Assembly (NCBI RefSeq): GCF_003634775.1
Contig: NZ_RBXB01000001.1
Location: forward strand, 310,001 to 374,000
DNA length: 64,000 nt
Reading direction: 5' to 3'
Source of the DNA: Chryseobacterium defluvii
GTDB taxonomy: Bacteria; Bacteroidota; Bacteroidia; Flavobacteriales; Weeksellaceae
Within the stretch, counting starts at the first letter, position 1. Every line of letters begins with the position of its first letter. A program made the position numbers and the translations under genes. The notes under the pieces were generated by a model. The model searched no databases and was not told the origin of the DNA. It saw only the letters and a program-made list of their open reading frames with translations. Below, piece by piece: positions 52,759 through 62,427 of the stretch.

Positions 52759-52795
52759 TTTTTATACTGTATTATTAGGTATTGCTTGTTAAAAA

Positions 52796-54055
52796 CTAAA
52801 ACAAGCTCAACTGCTGGGAAAACTGGTTGTGAAACTTAGAAGAACTTCCGCCAATCAATAATTTCCTGAGGTTTTTATCCGTTAAATATTTCAGATAAGC
52901 GTTTCCTGCACTGAAATCAATAAAATATCTGGCCCTGTTTACCGCAGCACCCAGCTTTTTGAGATGATCCATATTTAACACCTGGAATCTTCTTGCAGAT
53001 ACAATTTTTTGTGCAGTTTTCACTCCGATTCCCGGAATTCTTAAAATCATTTGGTAGTCTGCGTTTTGAAGATTAACAGGGAACTGATCTAAATGTCTTA
53101 AAGCCCAACTCAATTTAGGGTCCACTTCCAGATCTAAAAAAGGAATATGGGGATCTAAAATTTCTTCAGCTTTAAACCCGTAAAATCTCATCAGCCAGTC
53201 GGATTGATACAACCGGTTTTCCCGAAGCATCGGAACTTCTGTTGTGAGTGAAGGCAATCTTTTATCTTCCAGAACAGGAACATAACCGGAATAATACACT
53301 CTTTTCAAATTGAAATTCTTATAAAAATGATCCGCCACTTTGATAATCTGTAGGTCATTTTCATTGGTAGCCCCAACAATCATTTGTGTCGATTGCCCTG
53401 CAGGAGCAAATTTAGGAGTCTTTCTAAAAATTTTCTTCTCATCGTTATATTGAGAAATTCCTTTTTGAATATAACGCATCGGCTGAAGCATATCTTCACG
53501 GTTTTTTTCAGGAGCCAATAATTTTAAGCCGCTTTCTGTAGGGATTTCAAGATTTATGGATAATCGGTCTGCATATAGTGCCGCTTCCTGCATCAGCTCA
53601 TCGCTTGCCCCGGGAATAGATTTTAAATGAATATACCCGTTAAAGTTTTCTTCGAGACGTAATTTTTTGGCTACTCTTACCAAACGTTCCATCGTAGTAT
53701 CTGCATTTTTGAAGATACCGGAACTTAAAAACAACCCTTCAATATAATTTCTACGGTAAAAATTAATGGTAAGGTCTACTACTTCTTCAATCGTAAAAGC
53801 AGCTCTTTTGATATCATTGGAGCTTCTGGAAACGCAATAGGCACAATCATAAATACAATGATTGGTTAAAAGTATTTTAAGCAAAGAAACACATCGCCCG
53901 TCTTCAGTATAGGTATGACAAATCCCACTTACGGAACTGTCTCCTAAAGCACCTTTTTTATTCTTTCGGGTGCCTCCGCTTGAGGAACAGGAAACGTCAT
54001 ATTTCGCTGCATCAGCAAGGATCTCGAGTTTTTCTTTCAGGCGGTCGAAGTTCAT
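52796..54055 (-). CDS. Putative DNA-modifying/repair radical SAM protein (TIGR03916)
   Basis: 419 residues. Radical SAM cluster CIYDCAYC (CxxxCxxC, about residue 69) and the C-terminal helix-hairpin-helix IPGIGVKTAQKIVSAR near residue 350, which binds DNA. Family TIGR03916, with the partner TIGR03915 directly downstream. A photoproduct-lyase-like mechanism is suggested in the family but not shown. Confidence 0.92.
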   Translation of the reverse strand: MNFDRLKEKLEILADAAKYDVSCSSSGGTRKNKKGALGDSSVSGICHTYTEDGRCVSLLKILLTNHCIYDCAYCVSRSSNDIKRAAFTIEEVVDLTINFYRRNYIEGLFLSSGIFKNADTTMERLVRVAKKLRLEENFNGYIHLKSIPGASDELMQEAALYADRLSINLEIPTESGLKLLAPEKNREDMLQPMRYIQKGISQYNDEKKIFRKTPKFAPAGQSTQMIVGATNENDLQIIKVADHFYKNFNLKRVYYSGYVPVLEDKRLPSLTTEVPMLRENRLYQSDWLMRFYGFKAEEILDPHIPFLDLEVDPKLSWALRHLDQFPVNLQNADYQMILRIPGIGVKTAQKIVSARRFQVLNMDHLKKLGAAVNRARYFIDFSAGNAYLKYLTDKNLRKLLIGGSSSKFHNQFSQQLSLF

Positions 54056-54254
54056 TTTTTAATTGAAATGCTATTGTTTAGATGTTATTTTTCATTCAAA
54101 ATTAAATCCAAAATTGAGAAATATCACTTTTTTTAAAAGAAAGTTATCAACAAAATAAAGCCTCAAAATCATTATATTTACACTTCATTAAAAGTTATAC
54201 TATGAAATCGCGAACTTGTGATTATGTATAACCTGTAAAAAATAAACATACTAT

Positions 54255-55583
54255 ATGAATCATCAACCGATTGAAGGTTTTTCCAAGCTTACCAAACAGG
54301 GGAAAATCGACTGGCTCGTGAACGAATATTTAGAAGGAAACCAGGAATACCAACATATATTAAAGCAATACTGGAACGATAATGCTGATCTTCAGAAACT
54401 TCATGAAGAGTTTTCTGAAAATACGATTTCCAATTTTTATATGCCTTACGGAATTGCTCCCAACTTTTTAATTGACGGGAAACTGTTTGCACTTCCTATG
54501 GCGGTAGAAGAAAGTTCGGTGGTAGCAGCAGCTTCTAAAGCCGCTAAGTTCTGGATCGATAAAGGAGGTTTTAAAACTACCATTATCAATACTAAAAAAT
54601 TAGGACACACACACTTTATATTTAATGTAGAATCTCACAAACTACAGCACTTTTTCAATTTTAAGCTGAAGAAAAAATTATTTGAAGCTACTGATGCTAT
54701 AACAGCCAATATGAGAAAGCGTGGTGGCGGAATCCTTAATATAAGGCTGATTGATAAGACTGCTGAAATGCCTCATTATTATCAGTTAAAAGCAAGCTTT
54801 GATACGGTAGATTCTATGGGAGCCAACTTCATCAACTCCTGTCTTGAACAGTTTGGAAAAACATTGAGGGAAGAAGTTGCCATAGATGAAGACTTTACCC
54901 TGGAAGAGAAAGATTCTTTACAGATCGTGATGAATATCCTTTCCAACTTTACCCCGGATTGTATTGTGAGAGCTGAGGTTTCCTGTAAAATTGAAGATTT
55001 AAAAGATGATAGCGGAATTTCTCCGGAAGAATTTGCCTGGAAATTCAAGCAGGCTGTGAATATCGCAGAAATTGAGCCTTTCCGTGCTACAACCCATAAT
55101 AAAGGAATCATGAATGGAGTAGATGCGGTGGTAATTGCTACAGGAAATGATTTCAGAGCTACGGAAGCCTGTGCGCATGCCTATGCGGCAAAAGACGGGC
55201 AATACAGGTCTTTAACACATTGTACAACAGATAACGATATTTTTAGATTCTGGATCGATCTTCCTATTTCCGTGGGAGTGGTGGGAGGTTTAACGAATCT
55301 TCATCCTCTGGTAAAATTCTCCCTGGCTTTGCTTGGTAAACCTTCTGCGCAGGAATTGATGAGTATTCTTGCTGTTTCCGGTTTAGCACAAAACTTTGGG
55401 GCTATTCGTTCTTTGGTAACAACAGGAATTCAGAAAGGCCACATGAAAATGCATTTGTTCAATATTCTGAATCAGATGGGAGCAACAGAAGAGGAGAAAC
55501 AACATTTTGTGAATTACTTTAAAGATAAAACAGTGAGTCATCATGAAGTGATCAATGAATTAAACAGATTAAGAGCTCTTTAA
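54255..55583 (+). CDS. mvaA: HMG-CoA reductase (degradative/class II type)
   Basis: 442 residues with PMAVEESSVVAAASKAAKFW, the DSMGANFINSCLEQ element, and EACAHAYAAKDGQYRSLTHC and VVGGLTNLHPLVKFSLALLG; length and motifs match class II HMG-CoA reductase. Converts HMG-CoA to mevalonate (or the reverse) in isoprenoid metabolism. A TATATTTA element lies at about 54174. Confidence 0.92.
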   Translation: MNHQPIEGFSKLTKQGKIDWLVNEYLEGNQEYQHILKQYWNDNADLQKLHEEFSENTISNFYMPYGIAPNFLIDGKLFALPMAVEESSVVAAASKAAKFWIDKGGFKTTIINTKKLGHTHFIFNVESHKLQHFFNFKLKKKLFEATDAITANMRKRGGGILNIRLIDKTAEMPHYYQLKASFDTVDSMGANFINSCLEQFGKTLREEVAIDEDFTLEEKDSLQIVMNILSNFTPDCIVRAEVSCKIEDLKDDSGISPEEFAWKFKQAVNIAEIEPFRATTHNKGIMNGVDAVVIATGNDFRATEACAHAYAAKDGQYRSLTHCTTDNDIFRFWIDLPISVGVVGGLTNLHPLVKFSLALLGKPSAQELMSILAVSGLAQNFGAIRSLVTTGIQKGHMKMHLFNILNQMGATEEEKQHFVNYFKDKTVSHHEVINELNRLRAL

Positions 55584-55584
55584 G

Positions 55585-55740
55585 ATGTTTGGAATTGCTT
55601 TATCTGTTTTTATGCTGCTGTTCGGGATTTTTCTAAAGGTAACGAAAAACCCCGGATTTGCACAAAGTAAAAAGTTCGCATGGGTTTTTATTATCATTGG
55701 AACTTTATCATTAGTATTTAAAATTCTTAATTATAAATAG
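55585..55740 (+). CDS. Small two-helix membrane protein (51 aa)
   Basis: Starts two bases after the mvaA stop. Residues 3-17 and 31-48 are hydrophobic with a short basic/polar turn, so both ends are on one side of the membrane. Not recognised. Followed by the DUF423 gene after 9 bases. Confidence 0.7.
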   Translation: MFGIALSVFMLLFGIFLKVTKNPGFAQSKKFAWVFIIIGTLSLVFKILNYK

Positions 55741-55749
55741 AACTTCTTC

Positions 55750-56136
55750 ATGAAAACAATTACTTTGATTTTTGGAGCCGTTTACGGACTTGTATCAGTG
55801 ATTCTAGGAGCCTTCGGAGCTCATGCGTTCAAAAAAATCCTTTCGCCAGAACGGCTTGAAAGTTTTGAAACTGGGGTAAGATACCAAATGTATGCCGCAT
55901 TTTTTCTCCTGATTGTAGGCTACATCCTGAAATTTGAAACAGGATCTGAAAAATGGATATCATGGTTAATGATTTTGGGAACCATCCTGTTTTCTGTAAG
56001 TATTTATTTTCTTAGTTTCCAGGATTACTGGGGAACCAACCTGAAATTTTTAGGACCCGTCACTCCGCTTGGAGGTTTATTGATGATTGTAAGTTGGGGA
56101 ATGCTTATTCTTTATTTTGCCAAAAATAAACTGTAA
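55750..56136 (+). CDS. DUF423 membrane protein
   Basis: 128 residues, four membrane helices, with the family pattern GAFGAHAFKKIL near the first helix, ETGVRYQMYAAFFLL, and GPVTPLGGLLMIVSWGML at the end. Conserved but function unknown. In the operon with mvaA and the ClC gene. Confidence 0.92.
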   Translation: MKTITLIFGAVYGLVSVILGAFGAHAFKKILSPERLESFETGVRYQMYAAFFLLIVGYILKFETGSEKWISWLMILGTILFSVSIYFLSFQDYWGTNLKFLGPVTPLGGLLMIVSWGMLILYFAKNKL

Positions 56137-56144
56137 GATTTCTT

Positions 56145-57422
56145 ATGAAAATAAATAGAAGAAGACGGTTGATCAGAACATTCAATCTTTTGGACCAGCC
56201 TATTAGATTCAATCCGTTTGTATTCAGCCGTACTTTTTTCATGTGGGCCTTTACAGGTTTGGTAGGTGGCATTATCGCCGGGTTATACTGGATAGTCCTT
56301 GAACATTTTACAGAATTTTTAGCTCAGTTTCAAGGTTGGATGGTTATTCCTACGATGGCGATCTGCGGTTTACTGGCAGGTTTGGTTATTTATTTTATAG
56401 GTGATCCGGGAGAAATCCATTTGATCGTTAATAATATCAGGTTCAATAAAGGAAAACTCGATCCGAAGAATAATCCTTCCATGATTCTGTCTTCCCTGTT
56501 TTGTGTGGCTTCAGGTGGAAGCTTAGGACCGGAAGCTCCGTTAGTTCAGGTAACAGGTTCTACAGGAACATGGCTGGGGAAAATTTTCAGATTGAAAGGA
56601 GAGGAGCTGCGTTCTTTAAGTATTGCGGGAATGGCGTCCGGTTTTACGGCTTTATTTGGAGCACCGCTTGGAGGTAGCCTTTTTTCATTGGAAATTCTGC
56701 ATCATAAACATGCGGTAGAATATTACAAGGCCATTATTCCTGCATTGGTGGCAAGCTGTTTCAGTTATACGGTTTTTGCTTTGATCATCCATTTGGGAAT
56801 TGGAGCGACCTGGGATTTGAAGGCGTATCAGTATTCCGGAGTATATGACTTTGCGTATGCATCAGGATTTGCTTTATTGGCAACTTTCGTAGGCTGGGTA
56901 TTTATTTATGTCGTTAAATTCTTCAAGAAACTTTTCGAATACAGAAATTTCCCCATTTATATCAAAACATTGACGGGAGGAATTATTTTAGGAATCATTG
57001 CCTATTATTTTCCTATTACAAGATATTTTGGTCATCATGAAATTAATGAATTGATCAAAGGGAATTTTGCTTTGAATTTTTTAATCACTATTCTTGTTTT
57101 TAAAATACTGGCGATTGCTGTAACGGTGACTTCAGGATGGAGAGGCGGATTTATCATCCCCCTTTTCTTTGTGGGAACAACTTTAGGATTAATTATTCAT
57201 GCACTTTTTCCGTCTGTGGATACAACATTGGCAATTGTAAGTTGTATGGCCGGAATTAATGCCTGTGTAACCAGAACACCGATGAGTACAACCATTATTT
57301 TGGGAACACTGACCGGGTTTACATATTTTGTTCCTATACTTTTTGCGAGCTTAACCGGGTATTTCCTGGCTCCGAAAATTCCGTTTATCGGTTCTCAATC
57401 AGAAAAATCAGCCGAAGAATAA
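56145..57422 (+). CDS. ClC-family chloride channel/transporter
   Basis: 425 residues with about ten to eleven hydrophobic helices. Motifs: GGSLGPEAPLVQ (gating Glu region), FTALFGAPLGGSLFSLEI, and GWRGGFIIPLFF (GxFxP-type). N-terminal extension is basic. It moves Cl- with or without H+ across the inner membrane. Starts 9 bases after the DUF423 gene. Confidence 0.93.
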   Translation: MKINRRRRLIRTFNLLDQPIRFNPFVFSRTFFMWAFTGLVGGIIAGLYWIVLEHFTEFLAQFQGWMVIPTMAICGLLAGLVIYFIGDPGEIHLIVNNIRFNKGKLDPKNNPSMILSSLFCVASGGSLGPEAPLVQVTGSTGTWLGKIFRLKGEELRSLSIAGMASGFTALFGAPLGGSLFSLEILHHKHAVEYYKAIIPALVASCFSYTVFALIIHLGIGATWDLKAYQYSGVYDFAYASGFALLATFVGWVFIYVVKFFKKLFEYRNFPIYIKTLTGGIILGIIAYYFPITRYFGHHEINELIKGNFALNFLITILVFKILAIAVTVTSGWRGGFIIPLFFVGTTLGLIIHALFPSVDTTLAIVSCMAGINACVTRTPMSTTIILGTLTGFTYFVPILFASLTGYFLAPKIPFIGSQSEKSAEE

Positions 57423-57485
57423 AGCCCATTTTTCAGATATGTTAAAAATCAAGTTTCCTAAACTTTAATTTTTGAATTAAGAATC

Positions 57486-57515
57486 TTGAACTTCCATGTC
57501 TTTTTAGTAAATTTG
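57486..57515 (+). promoter_or_regulatory. sucC promoter
   Basis: TTG (57486-57488), 19-base spacer and TAAATTTG (57508-57515): a consensus Bacteroidota promoter 39 bases before the sucC start. Confidence 0.75.
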
Positions 57516-57553
57516 TCAACCTTTAAATTTTAAAATAAAATAATAAAAATAAT

Positions 57554-58744
57554 ATGAATCTTCACGAGTATCAATCAAAAGAGATTTTATCAAAGTATGG
57601 AGTAGCTATCCAACGTGGTTACGTAGCAAACAACGTAGACGAAGCTGTGGCAGCTGCTGAAAAACTGACTGCTGAAACCGGAGCTCAGGGATGGGTAGTA
57701 AAAGCACAGATTCACGCAGGTGGTCGTGGTAAAGGTGGTGGTGTAAAGTTTTCTCCGAACATGGACAAGCTAAAAGAAAATGCACAGAACATCATCGGAA
57801 TGCAGTTGATCACTCCGCAAACTTCTGCTGAAGGTAAAAAAGTAAACTCTGTTTTGGTTGCTGAGGATGTATATTATCCGGGAGAATCTGAAACTAAAGA
57901 ATTCTACGTATCTATTCTTTTGGATAGAGCTGAAGGTAAAAATACAGTAGTATATTCTACAGAAGGAGGGATGGATATTGAGCATGTTGCAGAAGTAACT
58001 CCTCATTTGATCCACAAAGAAATCATTGATCCTGCTTTAGGATTGCAAGGGTTTCAGGCTAGAAAAATTGCTTTCAACCTAGGTCTTGAAGGAAATGCTT
58101 TCAAAGAATTTACAAAATTCATTACATCTCTTTATAATGCTTACACAGGAATTGATGCTTCTCTATTCGAAATCAATCCTGTATTAAAGACTTCAGATAA
58201 CAAAATTATCGCTGTAGATGCTAAAGTAACTTTAGATGATAACTCATTGTTCCGTCATAAGGATTTAGCTGAACTTAGAGATACAAGAGAAGAAGACCCA
58301 ATGGATGTTGAAGCTGGTGAAGCAGGCCTTAACTTCGTAAAATTAGATGGGAACGTTGCTTGTATGGTAAACGGAGCTGGTCTTGCAATGGCTACAATGG
58401 ATATCATCAAATTATCCGGTGGTAATCCTGCTAACTTCCTTGACGTAGGGGGTACAGCTGATGCTCAGAGAGTACAGACTGCTTTCGGAATCATCTTAAG
58501 AGATCCGAATGTAAAAGCTATCCTGATCAACATCTTCGGAGGTATCGTAAGATGTGACAGAGTGGCTCAGGGTGTTGTAGATGCTTACAAAGCGATGGGT
58601 AGCCTTCCTGTTCCATTGATCGTAAGATTACAGGGAACTAACGCTGTTGAAGCTAAGCAATTAATTGATGAATCAGGTCTTCCTGTACACTCTGCAATTA
58701 CTTTAGAAGAAGCTGCAAACAAAGTAAAAGAAGTTTTAGCATAA
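57554..58744 (+). CDS. sucC: Succinate-CoA ligase, beta subunit (ADP-forming)
   Basis: 396 residues with MNLHEYQSKEILSKYGV, VVKAQIHAGGRGKGGGVK (ATP-grasp), LFEINPVLKT and INIFGGIVRCDRVAQGV. It makes succinyl-CoA or the reverse in the citric acid cycle with the alpha subunit, which is not in the window. Confidence 0.97.
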   Translation: MNLHEYQSKEILSKYGVAIQRGYVANNVDEAVAAAEKLTAETGAQGWVVKAQIHAGGRGKGGGVKFSPNMDKLKENAQNIIGMQLITPQTSAEGKKVNSVLVAEDVYYPGESETKEFYVSILLDRAEGKNTVVYSTEGGMDIEHVAEVTPHLIHKEIIDPALGLQGFQARKIAFNLGLEGNAFKEFTKFITSLYNAYTGIDASLFEINPVLKTSDNKIIAVDAKVTLDDNSLFRHKDLAELRDTREEDPMDVEAGEAGLNFVKLDGNVACMVNGAGLAMATMDIIKLSGGNPANFLDVGGTADAQRVQTAFGIILRDPNVKAILINIFGGIVRCDRVAQGVVDAYKAMGSLPVPLIVRLQGTNAVEAKQLIDESGLPVHSAITLEEAANKVKEVLA

Positions 58745-58766
58745 GGCTACAACTTTTAAATAAATT

Positions 58767-58802
58767 AAAAAACCGTTTCATTTTTTTTGGAACGGTTTTT
58801 TA
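58767..58802 (+). terminator. sucC terminator
   Basis: AACCGTTTC pairs with GGAACGGTT around a T-rich loop, followed by seven T. It lies directly before the next gene. Confidence 0.88.
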
Positions 58803-58823
58803 ATGCGTATAGAAAACCTATTC

Positions 58824-59318
58824 ATGAAAAACCTTCGTATTCCGGATCCTTGTTCTGAAAACTGGGAATTAATGTCTCCTCAGGAACAAGGGAGATTTTG
58901 TTCAGCCTGTAATAAATGTGTGATTGATTTTACGCAAAAAGAACTTAAAGAAATTGAACAAATTCTTGAAGAAAAACCAAAGGGGAGTATTTGCGGAAGA
59001 TTCTATGATTATCAATTAAAGAATGCAGATGATCAATCTGGACAATTGAAAAATAAGTTAGTTCAATACTTTCCGAAAAGCTTTCAAAATTCAAAATTCG
59101 GTTTAGCATTATTTTCTGTGATTTTCTTTATTACAGGATGCTCCAAATCTAAAGAAAATTGTGAGAGTACTGCTACAACAGGAGTTGTGGTAGTAGATTT
59201 GGAAGAAGATACCCTTAATAAGAATTATGTTATGGGAGAAGCTAAGATAGAAAATGATACTGTAGCTGAGCTTCCTAAGAAGGAGAACCTTCATCCGAAA
59301 GGGAAGACAAAGAAATAA
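58824..59318 (+). CDS. Cys-motif protein of Bacteroidota (164 aa)
   Basis: From ATG 58824, chosen over the ATG at 58803, which abuts the sucC terminator. N-terminal Cys motif PCSENWELMSPQEQGRFCSAC (Cys at PC, FC and AC, followed by NKC), as in a Bacteroidota family, likely metal-binding. A hydrophobic segment FGLALFSVIFFITGC (about residue 96-110) resembles a membrane segment or lipobox. Function unknown. Confidence 0.75.
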   Translation: MKNLRIPDPCSENWELMSPQEQGRFCSACNKCVIDFTQKELKEIEQILEEKPKGSICGRFYDYQLKNADDQSGQLKNKLVQYFPKSFQNSKFGLALFSVIFFITGCSKSKENCESTATTGVVVVDLEEDTLNKNYVMGEAKIENDTVAELPKKENLHPKGKTKK

Positions 59319-59341
59319 CAGTAAATTTATATAAGAAAAAA

Positions 59342-59361
59342 GCCGCCTTTAAAAGCGGCGT
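59342..59361. terminator. Bidirectional terminator
   Basis: GCCGC pairs with GCGGC; T-runs on both sides (TTT on + and TTTTTT on -). Ends mscS and the gene at 58824-59318. Confidence 0.75.
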
Positions 59362-59367
59362 TTATTT

Positions 59368-60252
59368 TTATTTATCCTGGTTTCCGGATAATTCAGCTCC
59401 TTCATTGGTAATGCTTATGCTGGTTGGGGTTTCAAGACGGATACCGTCATCATCAAGTTTTTGTTTGATTTTTAAAAAAGCGTCACTTTTAATTTTTACC
59501 ATATTGGCTCCGATAGCAATCCAGAATTTTACCTGAATATTAAAGGCCCCTTGCTTTAAATCGGTAAGAATGACTTCGGCTGCATCCAGACGATCTGCAT
59601 TTTCCAGAGTTTTGACAACTTCCAAGATTCCTTTTTGCGCTTTATTGATATCTTCATCTGCCGGAATTTCAAAGTTCAGGATAATCCTCCGCTGTGGCGA
59701 ATCTGTGATATTGGTAAACGGGGCGTTAAAAATAACCTGATTGGGAATGTATACTTTTTTTCCGTCATCCGTTATTATTTTTGTGGTAAGAAGGCCAATT
59801 TCATGTACGGTTCCGGAATTGGTTCCGATAGTTACATAATCACCTACTTTAAAAGCTTTATCTAAGCCGATCAACATTCCTGAAAATATACTGGAGACCA
59901 AATCTTTCAAAGCAACCCCTGCAATAACTCCCGCAACTCCTAAACTTCCGATGAATTTCCATAAGAAACCACTAAAGCCCATGATTTCAAGAGCTATAAA
60001 TGTTCCCATCAACATGATCAGGAATCTGAAAAATCCGATCATTGCCACTAAAGAACTTTGTTTTTCACTTTTCGGGAATAATTTGTGAAATACTTTTACG
60101 GCTGCCTGACTTAAATACTTGCTCGTTATCAAAAAGAAAGAGAAGACTAAAATCCCGACAATTAATTTGGGTGTAAGTTCTGCAAATTTGATATACCAAT
60201 TCTCTAAAACTCTATATACAACATCAATGTAACTTAAACCATTTTTCTGCAT
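59368..60252 (-). CDS. mscS: Small-conductance mechanosensitive channel (MscS family)
   Basis: 294 residues: helices about 25-45, 65-90 and a pore helix GSLGVAGVIAGVALKDLVSSIFSG (Gly/Ala-rich TM3), then GDYVTIGTNSGTVHEIGLLTTKI of the beta domain. Typical length of MscS. Opens under membrane tension and releases solutes under hypo-osmotic shock. Confidence 0.95.
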   Translation of the reverse strand: MQKNGLSYIDVVYRVLENWYIKFAELTPKLIVGILVFSFFLITSKYLSQAAVKVFHKLFPKSEKQSSLVAMIGFFRFLIMLMGTFIALEIMGFSGFLWKFIGSLGVAGVIAGVALKDLVSSIFSGMLIGLDKAFKVGDYVTIGTNSGTVHEIGLLTTKIITDDGKKVYIPNQVIFNAPFTNITDSPQRRIILNFEIPADEDINKAQKGILEVVKTLENADRLDAAEVILTDLKQGAFNIQVKFWIAIGANMVKIKSDAFLKIKQKLDDDGIRLETPTSISITNEGAELSGNQDK

Positions 60253-60295
60253 GAAATCTTTTTATGTTAAATATATAAATTTCTTAACAAAAATT

Positions 60296-60331
60296 TTGCC
60301 AGTCTCAAAAAGTCTACTAAATTTGTAGACT
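60296..60331 (+). promoter_or_regulatory. Peroxiredoxin promoter with palindrome over -7
   Basis: TTG (60296-60298), 19 bases, TAAATTTG (60318-60325). The -7 is embedded in a perfect palindrome AGTCTAC-TAAATTT-GTAGACT (60311-60331), a dimer-site design. Confidence 0.75.
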
Positions 60332-60347
60332 AATAAAACGAATTATT

Positions 60348-60980
60348 ATGTCAATAAAGTTAGGAGATACAGCACCCAATTTTCAGGCAGTTTCTACGGC
60401 CGGAGATATAGATTTTTATAAATATTTGGGAAATTCGTGGGGAATTTTATTTTCGCATCCAGCAGATTACACCCCTGTATGTACTACAGAATTGGGAATG
60501 ACCTCAAAACTGAAATCTGAATTTGATAAAAGGGACACTAAAGTAATTGCATTGAGTGTAGATGGAGTTGATGATCATCAAAGCTGGATCAGAGATATCA
60601 ATGAAACCCAGAACACAACTGTGCAATTCCCTATTATAGCTGATGAAAACAGAAGGATATCCGAATTGTACGATTTTATTCATCCTAATGCCTCTGCAAC
60701 TGCTACTGTACGTTCTTTACTGATTATAGATCCTGAGAAAAAGGTAAGGCTTATCATTACTTATCCTGCTTCTACAGGAAGAAATTTTGATGAAATTCTA
60801 AGAGTGCTCGATTCTTTACAGCTTGTTGACTCTCATAAAGTGGCTACTCCGGTCAATTGGAAACAAGGGGATGATGTAATTATTCCACCAAGTGTTTCCA
60901 CAGAAGAGGCAAGAAAAATCTTTCCGAAAGGAGTTACGGAAATCAAGCCGTATTTAAGATATACACCACAACCTGATTGA
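60348..60980 (+). CDS. 1-Cys peroxiredoxin (Prx6 type)
   Basis: 210 residues. Peroxidatic Cys in PADYTPVCTTELGM (about residue 45); the C-terminal extension with DDVIIPPSVSTEEARKIFP is typical of Prx6 proteins, and no resolving Cys is seen in a CxxC context. Reduces hydrogen and alkyl peroxides. Regulation possible through the palindromic promoter site. Confidence 0.93.
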   Translation: MSIKLGDTAPNFQAVSTAGDIDFYKYLGNSWGILFSHPADYTPVCTTELGMTSKLKSEFDKRDTKVIALSVDGVDDHQSWIRDINETQNTTVQFPIIADENRRISELYDFIHPNASATATVRSLLIIDPEKKVRLIITYPASTGRNFDEILRVLDSLQLVDSHKVATPVNWKQGDDVIIPPSVSTEEARKIFPKGVTEIKPYLRYTPQPD

Positions 60981-61020
60981 TGATTTATTTGATTTTTTAT
61001 AGTTTAGTTTTAATTTGTAC

Positions 61021-61053
61021 GAAAGCGCCCCGAAATATTTTCGGGGCGCTTTC
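61021..61053. terminator. Bidirectional terminator with 15-bp perfect stem
   Basis: GAAAGCGCCCCGAAA pairs perfectly with TTTCGGGGCGCTTTC around a 3-base loop, lying between the peroxiredoxin gene and the convergent barrel gene. Confidence 0.82.
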
Positions 61054-61074
61054 ACTATATATGTTAGAAGTGAT

Positions 61075-61665
61075 TTATTGCACATCTTTGATTACCTGCT
61101 TAGCTTTTGAAGTCGGTAGGTAAATACTAAATCCTAAATTAAAAGTAATATTGGAATTTAAACCTTCGCTTCCAAATCCTGCTCTACCTTTATATTTCAC
61201 TAAACCTTCCAAACCGATGTTTGGAGTAATGAAATAAGAATAACCAGGACCTGCTCCGAAATCTAAACCGGTTGTAGAGTCACCGTTTTCAACAGATCTG
61301 CCTCCGATACCTACATTACCTTCAAGGAACCAACGTCCATGGTGTAATAAGTTATCCACTCCTTTTTCACCGGGAGATAAATAATAACGTCCTAATCCGC
61401 CAACTCCATAAACGAATTCCGTAGGGCTTCCGTTGGTAACCTTATTGATTCCTAAATCAACATATCCACCGATCGCAACGTTATCTTCGATAAAGTATGC
61501 TCCTTTTGGCTGTAATGCAATATTATATCCTCCTCCTGTGTTAAGTCCGAAATTACTGGAAATAAGGCTACTTCCTACTAACCAGTTACCTTTTTGAATC
61601 TGAGCATTCATTGTGGTGGTCAAACCAGCTACAGCTAATATTCCTGTTACAATTAGTTTTTTCAT
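61075..61665 (-). CDS. Outer-membrane beta-barrel protein (196 aa)
   Basis: Signal peptide KLIVTGILAVAGLTTTMNA, then Gly/Asn-rich alternating strands (LVGSSLISSNFGLNTGGGYN) ending SFNLGFSIYLPT. Typical of OmpA-like or OmpW-like family barrels in Flavobacteriia. Substrate unknown. Confidence 0.82.
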   Translation of the reverse strand: MKKLIVTGILAVAGLTTTMNAQIQKGNWLVGSSLISSNFGLNTGGGYNIALQPKGAYFIEDNVAIGGYVDLGINKVTNGSPTEFVYGVGGLGRYYLSPGEKGVDNLLHHGRWFLEGNVGIGGRSVENGDSTTGLDFGAGPGYSYFITPNIGLEGLVKYKGRAGFGSEGLNSNITFNLGFSIYLPTSKAKQVIKDVQ

Positions 61666-61826
61666 AATTTATAATTTTAATATTGATTGTTTATCATTTG
61701 TTATGGAGGTAAAAAACAATAAATGTGCCACAATGCTTATGTTTAGGCAAATTCTTTAAAATAAATATCCATTGTGTGAAAAATAGTATTTAATTATTTT
61801 TCAATTTTTCATATTATTTTTAAGAA

Positions 61827-62342
61827 TTAGATAAATAGTAAGATAATTGAAACTATTAGTCCTGCAATGGTGAAAACCATACCTCTTTTAAATGCTTTCG
61901 TTTTAGGATTGAACATCCAGAAACTAGAAATAACGAAGAAGAACAGGGAGATCCCAAAGAAAGTATTTAATGGAGATAAAGTATCCTTAGATTGAGATTT
62001 GTGCAGTTTGGTCATTTTATCCAGAATGAAAGGCAATTCTTTTTTTGTATATTTTGCTTCTCCTGTTGATATGTTATAGGTTCCCTGTTTAAAGTGGACC
62101 ACATTTCCTTCGGTCTTTTCAACTTCCAGCCCTTTAATCTTTAGTTCTTTACCCAGTTCTTTTTCAGACAGATTCTTCTCAACAACTTTATCGTACTTTT
62201 TTTCTTTTTTTAAAAAATCAGTATCCCTGTAAACCAATAAAACCCCGCTTACGGCATAAACTGCCATAATTCCGGCAAGAAAATAGCCTAAATACCGGTG
62301 GGTAACTCTCATAAAGCTTCTGGTGTCTTTTATTTTATCCAT
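61827..62342 (-). CDS. PepSY-type membrane protein
   Basis: 171 residues from ATG 62342. An N-terminal membrane helix with THRYLGYFLAGIMAVYAVSGVLL (His near start) followed by a periplasmic domain and two C-terminal membrane helices. The pattern matches PepSY-associated TM proteins that often sit beside TonB-dependent siderophore receptors and are linked to iron uptake. Located 85 bases from the receptor gene. Confidence 0.85.
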   Translation of the reverse strand: MDKIKDTRSFMRVTHRYLGYFLAGIMAVYAVSGVLLVYRDTDFLKKEKKYDKVVEKNLSEKELGKELKIKGLEVEKTEGNVVHFKQGTYNISTGEAKYTKKELPFILDKMTKLHKSQSKDTLSPLNTFFGISLFFFVISSFWMFNPKTKAFKRGMVFTIAGLIVSIILLFI

Positions 62343-62427
62343 ATCTATAGTTTTTGTTTTACATTTTAAAAGTGGAAACTGCAAAAATGCAGCTTCCACT
62401 TATGAGAAAATTATTTATAGCTAAATC

